DNA from: Bacteroidota bacterium
GTDB taxonomy: Bacteria > Bacteroidota > Ignavibacteria > UBA10030 > UBA8401
Reading direction: 5' to 3'
Length of the DNA: 64,000 nt
NCBI GenBank assembly: GCA_005792285.1
Contig: SXSI01000047.1
Coordinates: 82,497 to 146,496, forward strand
The notes under the pieces are model-generated. The model worked only from the letters and a program-made list of their open reading frames with translations, was not told the origin of the DNA and did not search any database. Shown piece after piece: positions 27,017-35,525 of the stretch. The position numbers and the translations under genes are program-made. Numbering within the stretch: the stretch's first letter is position 1; each line of letters opens with the position of its first letter.

Positions 27017-28252
27017 TTAAACGCTTTGAGTAGTGTTAAAATTTTCTAAATATTCAACCACTCGTTGTAGAAATTTCCCACCTAAAGCGCCATCTATTAT
27101 TCTGTGATCGTACGACATTGAGATATAAACCATTGATCTAATTTTAATTTCATCATTAATAATTACCGGTCGTTTTTTAACTGCACCAATTCCAAGTATT
27201 GCAACTTGCGGCTGATTGATTATTGGAAAGCCATAAAGATTCCCAAAAATTCCGGGATTTGTAACTGTAAAAGTTCCGCCTTGAACATCAGTCGGTAAAA
27301 GTTTTTTCGATCTTGCTCTCGTGGCTAAATCATTTCCAGATTTTGCAAAATCAGTAATATTTTTGGATTCCGAATTTTTAATAACAGGAACTATCAATCC
27401 ACTTTCAAGTGCCACTGCAATTCCGATATTAATTTCTTTGTGAAGTAGAATTGAATCTCCTTCAATAGAAGAATTTAAATATGGAAAATCTTTCAAAGAT
27501 TTTGCAACTACCAATAAAAAGAATGGAGTTAAAGTTAGTTTGAAACCTTCTCTTTTTTCAAAATCAGACTTATTTTTTTCTCTATAATTTACAATTGATG
27601 TAACATCGGCTTCGGTAACAGAACCAACATGAGCTGAAGTATGAACACTTCGAACCATATGTTCAGCAATTAACTTTCTCATATTATCCATTTTAACTAC
27701 TTCAGATTTTTGAGATGAATCTGTTTTTGGGGTTAAACCTTTTTTCTTTTGTTCAGAAAAATTAATTATATCATTTTTGGTTACTCGTCCTTGTGAACCA
27801 GTTCCTACAATATTTTCAAGTTCGCTTACTGAAACACCTTCCTCTTTTGCAATATTCAAAACAAGTGGAGAGAAAAATTTATCTCCAGAAGTTTCTTTTT
27901 GTTTATCAAGATTGAGTTTTACGGTTGCAAAATTTTGGTTACTTGAAGAAGTTTTTACTTCATCAACTTTTGGTTGAGATTGAGGAGCTGGAGTATTTAC
28001 AGAGGCTGCATCATTATTATTTATTCTTGCAATAATTGTGTGAACTGGAACTGTCTTTTGTTCTTCAACTAAAATTTCAACAAGAGTTCCAGCAGCCGGA
28101 GATGGTATCTCGGAATCAACTTTATCGGTACTTATTTCAAGAAGAGTTTCATCTTTACCAATTTTCTCCCCAATTTTTTTATACCATTTTGTAATTGTTC
28201 CTTCTGCGATACTTTCGCCCATTTGGGGCATTTTAACATCTATAATTGCCAT
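27017..28252 (-). CDS. Second 2-oxoacid dehydrogenase E2 (branched-chain or 2-oxoglutarate type)
   Basis: A 411-residue E2 with one lipoyl domain (MPQMGESIAEGTITKWYKK; K44 in STDKVDSEI), a subunit-binding domain (about 125-165) and a catalytic core ending SYDHRIIDGALGGKFLQR. The GESIAEGTI start is typical of branched-chain or 2-oxoglutarate E2, unlike the DTMEEGII of the neighbouring pdhC, so this serves a second complex. It is four bases upstream of lipA and 30 downstream of the fused E1. Branched-chain oxoacids are my first guess because of the E1 architecture. Confidence 0.88.
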   Translation of the reverse strand: MAIIDVKMPQMGESIAEGTITKWYKKIGEKIGKDETLLEISTDKVDSEIPSPAAGTLVEILVEEQKTVPVHTIIARINNNDAASVNTPAPQSQPKVDEVKTSSSNQNFATVKLNLDKQKETSGDKFFSPLVLNIAKEEGVSVSELENIVGTGSQGRVTKNDIINFSEQKKKGLTPKTDSSQKSEVVKMDNMRKLIAEHMVRSVHTSAHVGSVTEADVTSIVNYREKNKSDFEKREGFKLTLTPFFLLVVAKSLKDFPYLNSSIEGDSILLHKEINIGIAVALESGLIVPVIKNSESKNITDFAKSGNDLATRARSKKLLPTDVQGGTFTVTNPGIFGNLYGFPIINQPQVAILGIGAVKKRPVIINDEIKIRSMVYISMSYDHRIIDGALGGKFLQRVVEYLENFNTTQSV

Positions 28253-28282
28253 AATATTAAATTAAGTTAGTGAAAATTTATT

Positions 28283-30292
28283 TCAATACTGAATTAACTT
28301 TTGAATTGCTTCAGTAATATTTCTTTCTTGCGGAAGTGTAACATCTTCAAGAACTGGTGCGAATGGAACTGGTGAATCGATTGCTGCAACTCTTGTAATT
28401 GGAGCGTCAAGATATTGAAAACATTCTTCAGCAATTGTACTTACAATTTCTGCGCCGAATCCTGCAGTTCGTGAATCCTCGTGAGCAACAATTACTTTTC
28501 CAGTTTTCTTAACAGAATTCAAAACCGTCTCTTTATCCCACGGAATAATTGTTCGCAAATCAATTACCTCACAACTAATTCCAATTTCTTCCATTTTACG
28601 AGCAGCTTCAAGAGAACGCTGAACCAAAAATCCGTAAGTAACAATTGTAATGTCTGTCCCAACTTTTTTAATTTTTGCCAAACCAAATGGTAAACAATAA
28701 TTTTCATCCGGTTCTGGCGATGCCGCAAATTGTTGGCGATATAAACCTTTATGCTCACAAAATAAAATTGGATTTTCTTCACGCATTGCAGTCTTTAATA
28801 ATCCTTTTGCATCTGCAGCATTAGATGGAAAGGCAATCCATATTCCGGGAATATGTGCAAAAATAGATTCGATGCATTGGCTATGATATAACCCTCCGCG
28901 AATATATCCGCCAACTGCAACTCGAACTACCATTGCGCAACTAAAATCGCCATCAGATCTGTATCGCAAACAAGCGACTTCATCTTTAAATTGCATAAAT
29001 GCTGGCCAAATGTAATCGCCAAATTGAATTTCAACAACTGGCTTAAATCCTTTTATCGCTAAACCAACTGCAGTTCCAACAATACTTGCTTCTGCTATTG
29101 GTGAATTAAAAACTCTTTTTGTTCCGAAAGTTGTCGACAATCCTTTTGTAGCTGTAAAAACTCCACCTTTGCCATCGGCAATATCTTCACCATAAACAAT
29201 TATTTTTTTATTTCGTTTCATCTCTTCATGTAGCGAATGATTTATTGCATCAACTAGAACAACTGACTTGCCAGAATGTTCCGGTTCTAAAAAATTTTCT
29301 TTTGGAATTATAATATTTGGAGAATAGATATTTCTCATTACGGTTGAAGGATCTGGTTGCGGCATCGATTCTGCAACATCAGCAACTTTATCTATATTAG
29401 TTTTAATTTCTTTATAAAGTTCATCAAGTTGAATTTCTGTTAAAATTTTATTTTCAATTAAAATATTTTTTAATTTAGTAACTGGATCCCGTTTTTTGTC
29501 TTCAACTAATTCTGATTCAATTCGATATTTTTTCTGATCGTCTGATGATGAATGTGGAAATAGACGAACAACATCTGCTTCCAACATTGCTGGTCCATTT
29601 CCAGAACGAACCCATTCAACTGCTTCAACAGAAGCATTGTAAGATTCTTCTAAATTTGTACCATCATATTTTATACATTTTAAATTTGGATAAGTTGAAT
29701 ATAAATGTGAAACTGAACCACCAGCAACTTGATCTTTTAACGGAACTGAAATTGCATATTTATTATTTTGCACCATAAAAATAACTGGAAATTTTGCGCG
29801 TGATGACCATGCAACTGCTTCTGTAAATTCTCCTTCACTTGTTGCCCCTTCTCCTGAAGAGACATAAACTATTTCATCACTTTGTGCTATTTGAATTCCC
29901 ATTGCAGTTCCGGCAGCTTGTAAAAATTGTGTTCCTGTTGGACTTGATTGCGCAACAATTCTTAAATTTTTATTCCCATAATGGGAAGGCATTTGTCTTC
30001 CTTTTGAACTTGGACCAGCAGCACGATTCATATTCTCAGTTAATATTTCTTCAACCGTAACGCCAAATTGTAGAGAAAATGCGAGATCACGATAATAAGG
30101 ATAAGCCCAATCAACTCTGGGTTTCATCGCCATTGCAATTGCAACTTGGCACGCTTCATGTCCCGGACCGCTGATGTGAAAAAGAATTTTACCTTGTTTC
30201 AGCAAAATCATTTCTTTCTCATCTATCAAACGAGATAACAACATTGTTCGATAAGCACTAACTAATTTTTCATTCGATAATTTCGATTTCAT
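28283..30292 (-). CDS. Fused E1 alpha-beta 2-oxoacid dehydrogenase (probable branched-chain type)
   Basis: A 669-residue protein with an E1 alpha half (about 1-320) and an E1 beta half (about 345-669) in one chain. The alpha half has GPGHEACQVAIAMAM, and a ThDP motif GEGATSEGEF (about 147) through QNNKYAISVP. The beta half has HEEMKRNKKIIVYGEDIADG, GLYHSQCIESIFAHIPGIW and LRTIIPWDKETVLNSVKKTG. Fused E1 of this type occurs in several Bacteroidota/Chlorobi lineages. It would act with the adjacent E2 and the shared E3. Substrate (branched-chain versus other 2-oxoacids) is inferred, not proven. Confidence 0.88.
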   Translation of the reverse strand: MKSKLSNEKLVSAYRTMLLSRLIDEKEMILLKQGKILFHISGPGHEACQVAIAMAMKPRVDWAYPYYRDLAFSLQFGVTVEEILTENMNRAAGPSSKGRQMPSHYGNKNLRIVAQSSPTGTQFLQAAGTAMGIQIAQSDEIVYVSSGEGATSEGEFTEAVAWSSRAKFPVIFMVQNNKYAISVPLKDQVAGGSVSHLYSTYPNLKCIKYDGTNLEESYNASVEAVEWVRSGNGPAMLEADVVRLFPHSSSDDQKKYRIESELVEDKKRDPVTKLKNILIENKILTEIQLDELYKEIKTNIDKVADVAESMPQPDPSTVMRNIYSPNIIIPKENFLEPEHSGKSVVLVDAINHSLHEEMKRNKKIIVYGEDIADGKGGVFTATKGLSTTFGTKRVFNSPIAEASIVGTAVGLAIKGFKPVVEIQFGDYIWPAFMQFKDEVACLRYRSDGDFSCAMVVRVAVGGYIRGGLYHSQCIESIFAHIPGIWIAFPSNAADAKGLLKTAMREENPILFCEHKGLYRQQFAASPEPDENYCLPFGLAKIKKVGTDITIVTYGFLVQRSLEAARKMEEIGISCEVIDLRTIIPWDKETVLNSVKKTGKVIVAHEDSRTAGFGAEIVSTIAEECFQYLDAPITRVAAIDSPVPFAPVLEDVTLPQERNITEAIQKLIQY

Positions 30293-30295
30293 ATT

Positions 30296-31018
30296 CTAAT
30301 TTTTTATTAATTCACTTTCAGTTTCTAAAATTGAAGAGCCCAATATTTTTATTAATTCTTTTTTTGAGATGGGAACAATTTCCATATTAAATACTTCTGT
30401 AAAATATTTTTTAAATAAATTTATTAATTCTAAATTCGGAATCTCGATTCCAAATTGTTTTAACGAAGTAACACCTTTGTGAAAAATTCCGCATGGAATA
30501 ATTCGATCGAAGAAAGTTAAATCGGGAAAATTATTAAATGCAAATCCATGCATTGTAATCCATCTGCTGACTTTAACTCCAATCGCAGCAATTTTTTCGT
30601 TCTCAAACCAAACTCCGGTATAATCTGAATTTCTTGTTGATTTAATATTTAAAGATGAAAGTGTACGAATAATTACTTCTTCTAAATTTCTTAAATATTT
30701 ATGAATGTCTTCTGAATAATCTGAAAGATTTATAATCGGATAACAAACAATTTGTCCGGGACCATGATAAGTTATATCACCACCTCTATCAATTTCAAAT
30801 GTTTCAATTCCCTTTTTATTAAGTTCATCTTCATTTGCAAGAAGATGATTTTGGTTTGAAGATTTACCGAATGTATAAACATGTTCATGTTCTGTAAAAA
30901 TTAAAATATCAGGATTTCTTTTTTGTTGACGAGCCAAATGTAATTGCTTTTGGATTTTCCACATTTCTTCAAAGCGAGAATTTCCATAATTAACTGCATA
31001 TACAAATTTAGGTAACAT
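30296..31018 (-). CDS. lipB: Octanoyltransferase (lipoate-protein ligase B)
   Basis: A 240-residue LipB that moves octanoate from ACP to lipoyl domains. The motifs RGGDITYHGPGQIVCYPI, Lys149 in AAIGVKVSRWITMHGFAFN, and the acyl-thioester Cys176 in IIPCGIFHKGVTSL are intact. The start MLPKFVYAVNYG follows lpdA by six bases, and the stop is three bases before the fused E1 start. It provides the substrate for LipA within the same operon. Confidence 0.95.
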   Translation of the reverse strand: MLPKFVYAVNYGNSRFEEMWKIQKQLHLARQQKRNPDILIFTEHEHVYTFGKSSNQNHLLANEDELNKKGIETFEIDRGGDITYHGPGQIVCYPIINLSDYSEDIHKYLRNLEEVIIRTLSSLNIKSTRNSDYTGVWFENEKIAAIGVKVSRWITMHGFAFNNFPDLTFFDRIIPCGIFHKGVTSLKQFGIEIPNLELINLFKKYFTEVFNMEIVPISKKELIKILGSSILETESELIKN

Positions 31019-31024
31019 TATATT

Positions 31025-32416
31025 TTATGAATTCAATCCAATTCCGTAAGCATCCAAAGCGGCTTCAGCAATTCCTTCGCTCAAAGTTGGATGTGCGTGA
31101 ATTGATTGATGGAGTTGTTCGGCAGTTGCTTCGAGTGTTCGAGCAGTTACAATTTCTGCAATCATTTCAGTTGCTTCTGGACCGACAATATGTGCGCCAA
31201 GAATTTCTCCATATTTGGCGTCAATAATTAATTTTACAAATCCTTCAGGTTCATTCATCGCCAAAGCTTTTCCATGTGAACGGAATGAATATCTTCCAAC
31301 TTTAATATCAGTCCCTTTTTCGCGAGCCTTTTCTTCGGTCAATCCAACACTTGCAACTTGCGGCTGACAATATGTACAACCAGGAATATTATTGTAATTA
31401 ATTAAATGTGGATTTTTACCGGCTATTTTTTCAACGCAAACAATTCCTTCCATCGATGCAACGTGAGCTAACCATGGCGCGCCAATTACATCACCAATTG
31501 CAAAAATGCTATCAATATTTGTTTTGTAAAATTCGTTTACTTTAATGTGCGACTTTTCTGTGATTACACCAATTGTTTCCAAACCAAGATTTTCAATATT
31601 TCCCTGAACACCAACAGCAACAAGAACTACATTGGTTGTTAATTCTTTTGTTCCATCTTTTGTTTTTAATTTTACTTTCACTTCATTTCCAGTTTGAACT
31701 GATTCAACAGTTGTGTCGGTTAAAATTTCTATTCCCGATTTTTGAAAACTTCTTGTAAGAGTTTTTGAAACTTCAACATCTTCTATCGGAAGTATTGTTG
31801 GTTTCATTTCTACTAATGTAACTTTTGTTCCGTATGAATTGTAGAAATATGCAAACTCTGCACCAATCGCTCCAGCTCCCACAATCAACATTCTTTCAGG
31901 AGGCGCGTTTAAAATCATTGCTTCAGAACTTGTGATAATTTTATCTCCGTCAACTTTTAAATTTGGAAGTTCACGCGATCTTGCACCAGTTGCAATTATA
32001 ATATTTTTTGCAGTTATCTTATCAGTCTTTCCCGGCTGCGAAACTTCAACAATATTTTTATCAATAATTTTTGCAGTTCCAGTTATGTAATCAACTTTAT
32101 TTTTCTTGAAGAGAAATTCAATTCCCTTTGATGATTTTGTTGAAATATCTCGGCTACGTTTTACAGCTTTAGTAAAATCAAATTGTAAATTATCAAAACT
32201 AAAACCGAAATCATTTGCATGCTTAAAAAGATTGTAAACTTCAGCATTTTTTAATAGTGCTTTAGTTGGGATACAACCCCAATTCAAACAGATTCCGCCA
32301 AGTTTATCTTTTTCTACAACAATAGTTTTTAATCCTAATTGGCTCGCGCGAATTGCAGCGATGTAACCTCCCGGTCCTCCACCAATAATTAGTATGTCGT
32401 ATTCTCTTTCATTCAT
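31025..32416 (-). CDS. lpdA: Dihydrolipoyl dehydrogenase (E3)
   Basis: A 463-residue flavoprotein disulfide reductase. It has FAD-binding GGGPGG (12-17), the redox disulfide C43-x4-C48 in GGICLNWGCIPTK, NAD-binding VGAGAIGAEFA, and the C-terminal HAHPTLSE that supplies the catalytic His-Glu dyad. It reoxidises dihydrolipoamide on both E2 proteins in this operon. As the first gene it lies 162 bases from the divergent zinc-ribbon gene; a possible promoter box is given separately. Confidence 0.96.
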   Translation of the reverse strand: MNEREYDILIIGGGPGGYIAAIRASQLGLKTIVVEKDKLGGICLNWGCIPTKALLKNAEVYNLFKHANDFGFSFDNLQFDFTKAVKRSRDISTKSSKGIEFLFKKNKVDYITGTAKIIDKNIVEVSQPGKTDKITAKNIIIATGARSRELPNLKVDGDKIITSSEAMILNAPPERMLIVGAGAIGAEFAYFYNSYGTKVTLVEMKPTILPIEDVEVSKTLTRSFQKSGIEILTDTTVESVQTGNEVKVKLKTKDGTKELTTNVVLVAVGVQGNIENLGLETIGVITEKSHIKVNEFYKTNIDSIFAIGDVIGAPWLAHVASMEGIVCVEKIAGKNPHLINYNNIPGCTYCQPQVASVGLTEEKAREKGTDIKVGRYSFRSHGKALAMNEPEGFVKLIIDAKYGEILGAHIVGPEATEMIAEIVTARTLEATAEQLHQSIHAHPTLSEGIAEAALDAYGIGLNS

Positions 32417-32439
32417 ATATATTCCTAGTTAATAAATTC

Positions 32440-32447
32440 CAAAATTA
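32440..32447 (-). promoter_or_regulatory. Possible -7 box for the lpdA operon
   Basis: The minus-strand TAATTTTG matches TAnnTTTG exactly and lies 23 bases before the lpdA start codon. The upstream -33 region is TTTC rather than TTTG, so the assignment is tentative. Confidence 0.33.
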
Positions 32448-32510
32448 ATTTGAGGATTCAAAATATCGAAACAAGATAGAAAAGTCAACGCGATAGAAGA
32501 TAATTCTGAA

Positions 32511-32542
32511 TTGGGAGATGTAAGAAGTATTTCATATATTTG
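32511..32542 (+). promoter_or_regulatory. Putative promoter of the zinc-ribbon gene and rpsU
   Basis: TTG (32511-32513), a 21-base spacer and TATATTTG (32535-32542) fit the Bacteroidota primary sigma pattern. The -7 box is an exact TAnnTTTG match, 36 bases before the ATG of the 124-residue gene. Together with lpdA's box this makes the 162-base gap a divergent promoter region. Confidence 0.5.
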
Positions 32543-32578
32543 TTGTAGAAATTTTTTAAAATACATTCATTTAAATTA

Positions 32579-32953
32579 ATGGCTAAATCAAAATTTCGAA
32601 CTATCTATTGTGATAATTGCAGAGCTGAAAAGAAAATGCAAATTCTTAGCGCTGTTGAAGGTGCAGAAAATAAAGTCTGGCATAAATGTTCACGCTGCAG
32701 ACATAATTTTTTATTTGACACTTCAATATTTGAACAAAAAGAAAATGAGAGTAAAGAACTAAATAGAGAAACCTGTGTTGATTATAATCCAACAAAAAGT
32801 TATAAAGTTGGATCATCGGTTTATCACGCAGATTGGGATGATATGGGTTTTATAACCGGAAAAGAAAAACTTTCAAGTGGTCTTCAGTCAATCGTTGTTG
32901 ATTTTCAAAAAAATGGCAGCAAACGATTAATTGAAAATTTACAAGAAGATTAA
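32579..32953 (+). CDS. Small zinc-ribbon plus tudor-like protein, unnamed
   Basis: A 124-residue protein I do not recognise as a named family. The N-terminal half has two Cys pairs (YCDNC and KCSRC), a zinc ribbon. The C-terminal half (SYKVGSSVYHADWDDMGFI ... SIVVDFQKNGSKRLIENL) has the spacing of the SH3/tudor-like module found at the C-terminus of UvrD/PcrA helicases and in CarD-type proteins. The combination suggests a nucleic-acid or RNA polymerase partner, by inference. It sits 25 bases before rpsU, from which it is probably transcribed as a unit. Confidence 0.7.
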   Translation: MAKSKFRTIYCDNCRAEKKMQILSAVEGAENKVWHKCSRCRHNFLFDTSIFEQKENESKELNRETCVDYNPTKSYKVGSSVYHADWDDMGFITGKEKLSSGLQSIVVDFQKNGSKRLIENLQED

Positions 32954-32964
32954 AAAAATATATT

Positions 32965-32973
32965 AAGGAGGTG
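32965..32973 (+). promoter_or_regulatory. Strong Shine-Dalgarno site of rpsU
   Basis: AAGGAGGTG, the longest anti-SD match I found in the window, stands five bases before the TTG start of rpsU. In Flavobacterium johnsoniae bS21 helps hide the ribosomal anti-SD, and the rpsU mRNA SD is part of bS21 autoregulation. This site fits that model. Confidence 0.8.
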
Positions 32974-32978
32974 TTAGC

Positions 32979-33179
32979 TTGGTTGGTATTATTATAACAG
33001 AAAACGAATCGATTGATAAAGCGATACGACGATTCAAAAAGAAATACGAAAGATCTGGGATACTAAAGGAATTCAAAAAACGAACTTCTTTTGTAAAACC
33101 ATCTGTTCAAAGACGAATGGATAAAATTAAGGCTATTCGCAGGGACCAGCGAACATTGCTCGAAGAAAAATTGATATAA
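32979..33179 (+). CDS. rpsU: 30S ribosomal protein bS21
   Basis: A 66-residue S21 with GIIITENESIDKAIRRFKKK and the basic RRMDKIKAIRRDQRTLLEEKL tail. The start is TTG; the strong SD five bases before supports it. The closely spaced GTG at 32971 is excluded by a TAG directly behind it. bS21 lies near the 16S 3' end, and in Bacteroidota it helps sequester the anti-SD. It is followed by a clear terminator and converges on the dipeptidase gene. Confidence 0.93.
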   Translation: MVGIIITENESIDKAIRRFKKKYERSGILKEFKKRTSFVKPSVQRRMDKIKAIRRDQRTLLEEKLI

Positions 33180-33201
33180 CATATCCTTTGCAGTAATTCT
33201 G

Positions 33202-33240
33202 AATCCGTTTTGAAGAAATTTAAAACGGATTTTTTATTTT
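33202..33240 (+). terminator. Intrinsic terminator after rpsU
   Basis: AATCCGTTTT and its perfect complement AAAACGGATT form a 10-base-pair stem around a 10-base loop, followed by a T-rich tail. The left side lacks a complementary A-run, so it works for the plus strand only. Confidence 0.88.
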
Positions 33241-33244
33241 ATAA

Positions 33245-34450
33245 CTAATTTGTATTGGCTTTCAATACTCGCATAAAATTCCCACCAAGTATTTTACTTA
33301 CATCGTTTTTAGAATAACCCCTTAAAAATAATTCACGAGTTAAATTTGGTAGAAATGTTACATCATCCATTTCTTGCGGTAAAGCCTCAACTCCATCAAA
33401 ATCAGATCCAATTCCAACATGATCAACTCCAACTAGTTTTGCAATGTAATCGAAGTGATCAACAAGTTTTGAAAGTGGTGGTCTTATTGGTTCAATGAAT
33501 GGAGAAAGATATTTTTCAATTGCCAACGTAATATCATCCGGATGAAGTGGTAAAGTTTTTAGCGAATCAATTGCTGCTTTATGAAATCGAGCAATCGAAT
33601 CGGATTTTGGTCGAAATGTGCTATCAATAAATCCGGCATAAAAATTAATGAATACAACTCCATTATTTTTTGCAATATTTTTTAATTGATAATCCTTTAA
33701 ATTTCTAAACGCAGGAGTGAGTTTATATACACAAGAATGAGACGCAATTACCGGCTTTGTAGTTAATGAAAGTACATCATCCACAGTTTTTTGGCCAACA
33801 TGTGAGATGTCAATTATTATTCCAAGTTGATTCATTCGTTTTACAATTTCTTTTCCTTTTTCATTCAAGCCTTTAAATTGTAAAACTGTATCAATTCGAG
33901 ATTCTTCGCGTGCAGAAGTTGCCCATGGAGTATTTAAATTCCAAGTTAACGTCATATATCTCATTCCCTTGTTGAACAAAGTATCGAGATAATTAATATT
34001 ATCTAAAATAGGATAACCACCTTCAACTCCAATTAAAGCTGCAAGTTTTTTTTGATTTATTAATTTTTGTACATCATTGAAATTTAAAGCAAGTCCAATT
34101 TTTTGTGGGTTTCTTTTTATTAATGAATTTAGAGAATCAATCATAGCAGTTGCTCTTTTATAAGAATGATCTTTACCATTTACATTTAAAAATGAAGGAG
34201 CAACCCAAACCGAAAAAAATTGTACATCGACTCCCCCTTCTTTAAATCTAATTAAATCTGAATGACCTTTTGTAGTTCTACCTGAAAGATCTTCACCTTC
34301 AACCGCTCGCATTAAAACATCATTATGTGTGTCCGCAACTATCGATTCGAAATGGAATTTTCGATAATCAGTTTGAGAAAAAAGATTTAAAGGTACTAAA
34401 ATAAAAAAAAGCAAAAGTTGTAAGTTTTTGCTTTTCATTTTGGATAACAA
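33245..34450 (-). CDS. Membrane dipeptidase, peptidase M19
   Basis: A 401-residue exported zinc dipeptidase of the renal dipeptidase family. After a signal peptide (cleavage predicted LFS|QTD, Q26) the metal ligands are all visible: H42 and D44 (ADTHND), E143 (GVEGGYPI), H217 (DISHVGQ), H238 (IASHSC) and D350 (GIGSDFDG). M5 (at 34438) is an equally plausible start. It hydrolyses L- or D-containing dipeptides in the periplasm. It is the last gene of the CPBP-histone-dipeptidase run and converges on rpsU. Confidence 0.9.
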   Translation of the reverse strand: MLSKMKSKNLQLLLFFILVPLNLFSQTDYRKFHFESIVADTHNDVLMRAVEGEDLSGRTTKGHSDLIRFKEGGVDVQFFSVWVAPSFLNVNGKDHSYKRATAMIDSLNSLIKRNPQKIGLALNFNDVQKLINQKKLAALIGVEGGYPILDNINYLDTLFNKGMRYMTLTWNLNTPWATSAREESRIDTVLQFKGLNEKGKEIVKRMNQLGIIIDISHVGQKTVDDVLSLTTKPVIASHSCVYKLTPAFRNLKDYQLKNIAKNNGVVFINFYAGFIDSTFRPKSDSIARFHKAAIDSLKTLPLHPDDITLAIEKYLSPFIEPIRPPLSKLVDHFDYIAKLVGVDHVGIGSDFDGVEALPQEMDDVTFLPNLTRELFLRGYSKNDVSKILGGNFMRVLKANTN

Positions 34451-34470
34451 TTTGTAACTATTTATATAAA

Positions 34471-34665
34471 TTACTTTAAAACAGCTGTATCAGTTTGGTT
34501 TTTCATTTCTTGAATTTCAATTCTAATTTCTTGGGCTTTTTTCTTTAATTCACCCATACATTTACGTACTCTGGTACCGGCTGCTTTATTTCCTTTTTCA
34601 TAAAATTTAACAAAGTCTGGTTCGAATGACTGTACAAGTACTACTAATTCTGAAAATTTACTCAT
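34471..34665 (-). CDS. Histone H1-like protein
   Basis: A 64-residue basic protein that matches the small Bacteroidota histone H1-like family: SKFSELVVLVQSFEPDF, then FYEKGNKAAGTRVRKCMGELKKKAQEIR. Such proteins are thought to bind or condense DNA, but there is no classic lysine-alanine tail here. AAAGGAG precedes the ATG, overlapping the CPBP stop region. It lies between the CPBP-like membrane protein and the dipeptidase, with gaps of 5 and 20 bases. Confidence 0.85.
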   Translation of the reverse strand: MSKFSELVVLVQSFEPDFVKFYEKGNKAAGTRVRKCMGELKKKAQEIRIEIQEMKNQTDTAVLK

Positions 34666-34670
34666 TACTT

Positions 34671-35498
34671 TTAACTCCTTTTATTTATTGTGAATAATTG
34701 TGTCCAATTATAAAAAAATATTAATACAAGTAAAAGAAATAAAAATATTATTCCTTCAACCATAAAAATAGAATTCTTTGTAATAAAATAAGAATTGCCA
34801 TCATAAATAATTGAAGTGCTGATAATTTGTGAAAAGGAAACAATTCCAACTCTGAGACTATATGATTCCCAAATAGTTCCAAATTTGGATACAATTAAAG
34901 TTGCTATAATCCCTGAAAAGAAATAATAACTTGCAAGTAAACTAATATTACTCCAAATAATATTAGTTTCTTTTAATATTTGTAGAATAAATTCATCGCT
35001 ATAATAAAGTGTGAATAATAAATTAGGAATTATGAAAGCAGCAATATTTCCAGATTTAGTAAATTCACTTAGAATAATTCCTCTAAATATAATTTCTTCA
35101 ATCAAAATTATCGTAATAGAAAATAACCAGATTGCTGGAAAATCAAAAATAATCCCAAAAACAAATAACGTAAAATCCTTTATTTCGCCAGTTTGTATTT
35201 CTCCAAAAATTATTCCAATTAACAATAAAAGAAAACTTGCAATAAGTGGGATAATGAGATAGACAATTACATTTTTTAAATTGAAATTTTTAAGATTTGA
35301 GACTACAAACTCTTTTAATGAAGAAAGTCTACTACTATAGATAAGTAAAATAAAAATTAAAAATAAAATAATCTTCCAACTGAATTGGAATTCCCAAAGA
35401 AATATATTTGTCGAAATATTCTGAAAAGCTAAAACTACTCCGAATAAAGCAATAAAAAATGTGATTAAAGTCAGTTTAAGAATTAAACTAATTTTCAT
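34671..35498 (-). CDS. CPBP-family membrane protein, possibly non-catalytic
   Basis: A 275-residue protein with about eight hydrophobic segments. The CPBP (Abi/CAAX-protease-like) first motif EExxxR is present as EEIIFRG (E134, E135, R139). The second motif, which normally contains FxxxH, reads FTLYY with Tyr where His is expected, and the usual HxxxN is not evident in the following helices. It may therefore be an inactive relative. The start lies 10 bases from a copy of the feo operator, so its expression could be tied to iron. Confidence 0.72.
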   Translation of the reverse strand: MKISLILKLTLITFFIALFGVVLAFQNISTNIFLWEFQFSWKIILFLIFILLIYSSRLSSLKEFVVSNLKNFNLKNVIVYLIIPLIASFLLLLIGIIFGEIQTGEIKDFTLFVFGIIFDFPAIWLFSITIILIEEIIFRGIILSEFTKSGNIAAFIIPNLLFTLYYSDEFILQILKETNIIWSNISLLASYYFFSGIIATLIVSKFGTIWESYSLRVGIVSFSQIISTSIIYDGNSYFITKNSIFMVEGIIFLFLLLVLIFFYNWTQLFTINKRS

Positions 35499-35507
35499 AC
35501 TTTTAAT

Positions 35508-35524
35508 ACGACTTAACTAGTCCT
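35508..35524. promoter_or_regulatory. Feo operator copy 1 (imperfect dyad)
   Basis: ACGACTTAACTAGTCCT matches the perfect palindrome at 35561-35577 at 14 of 17 positions. It lies 10 bases before the CPBP start codon and directly upstream of the -33 box of the feo promoter. The centre-to-centre distance to copy 2 is 53 bases, near five helical turns. A repressor bound at both could affect both divergent genes. Confidence 0.6.
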
Positions 35525-35525
35525 A

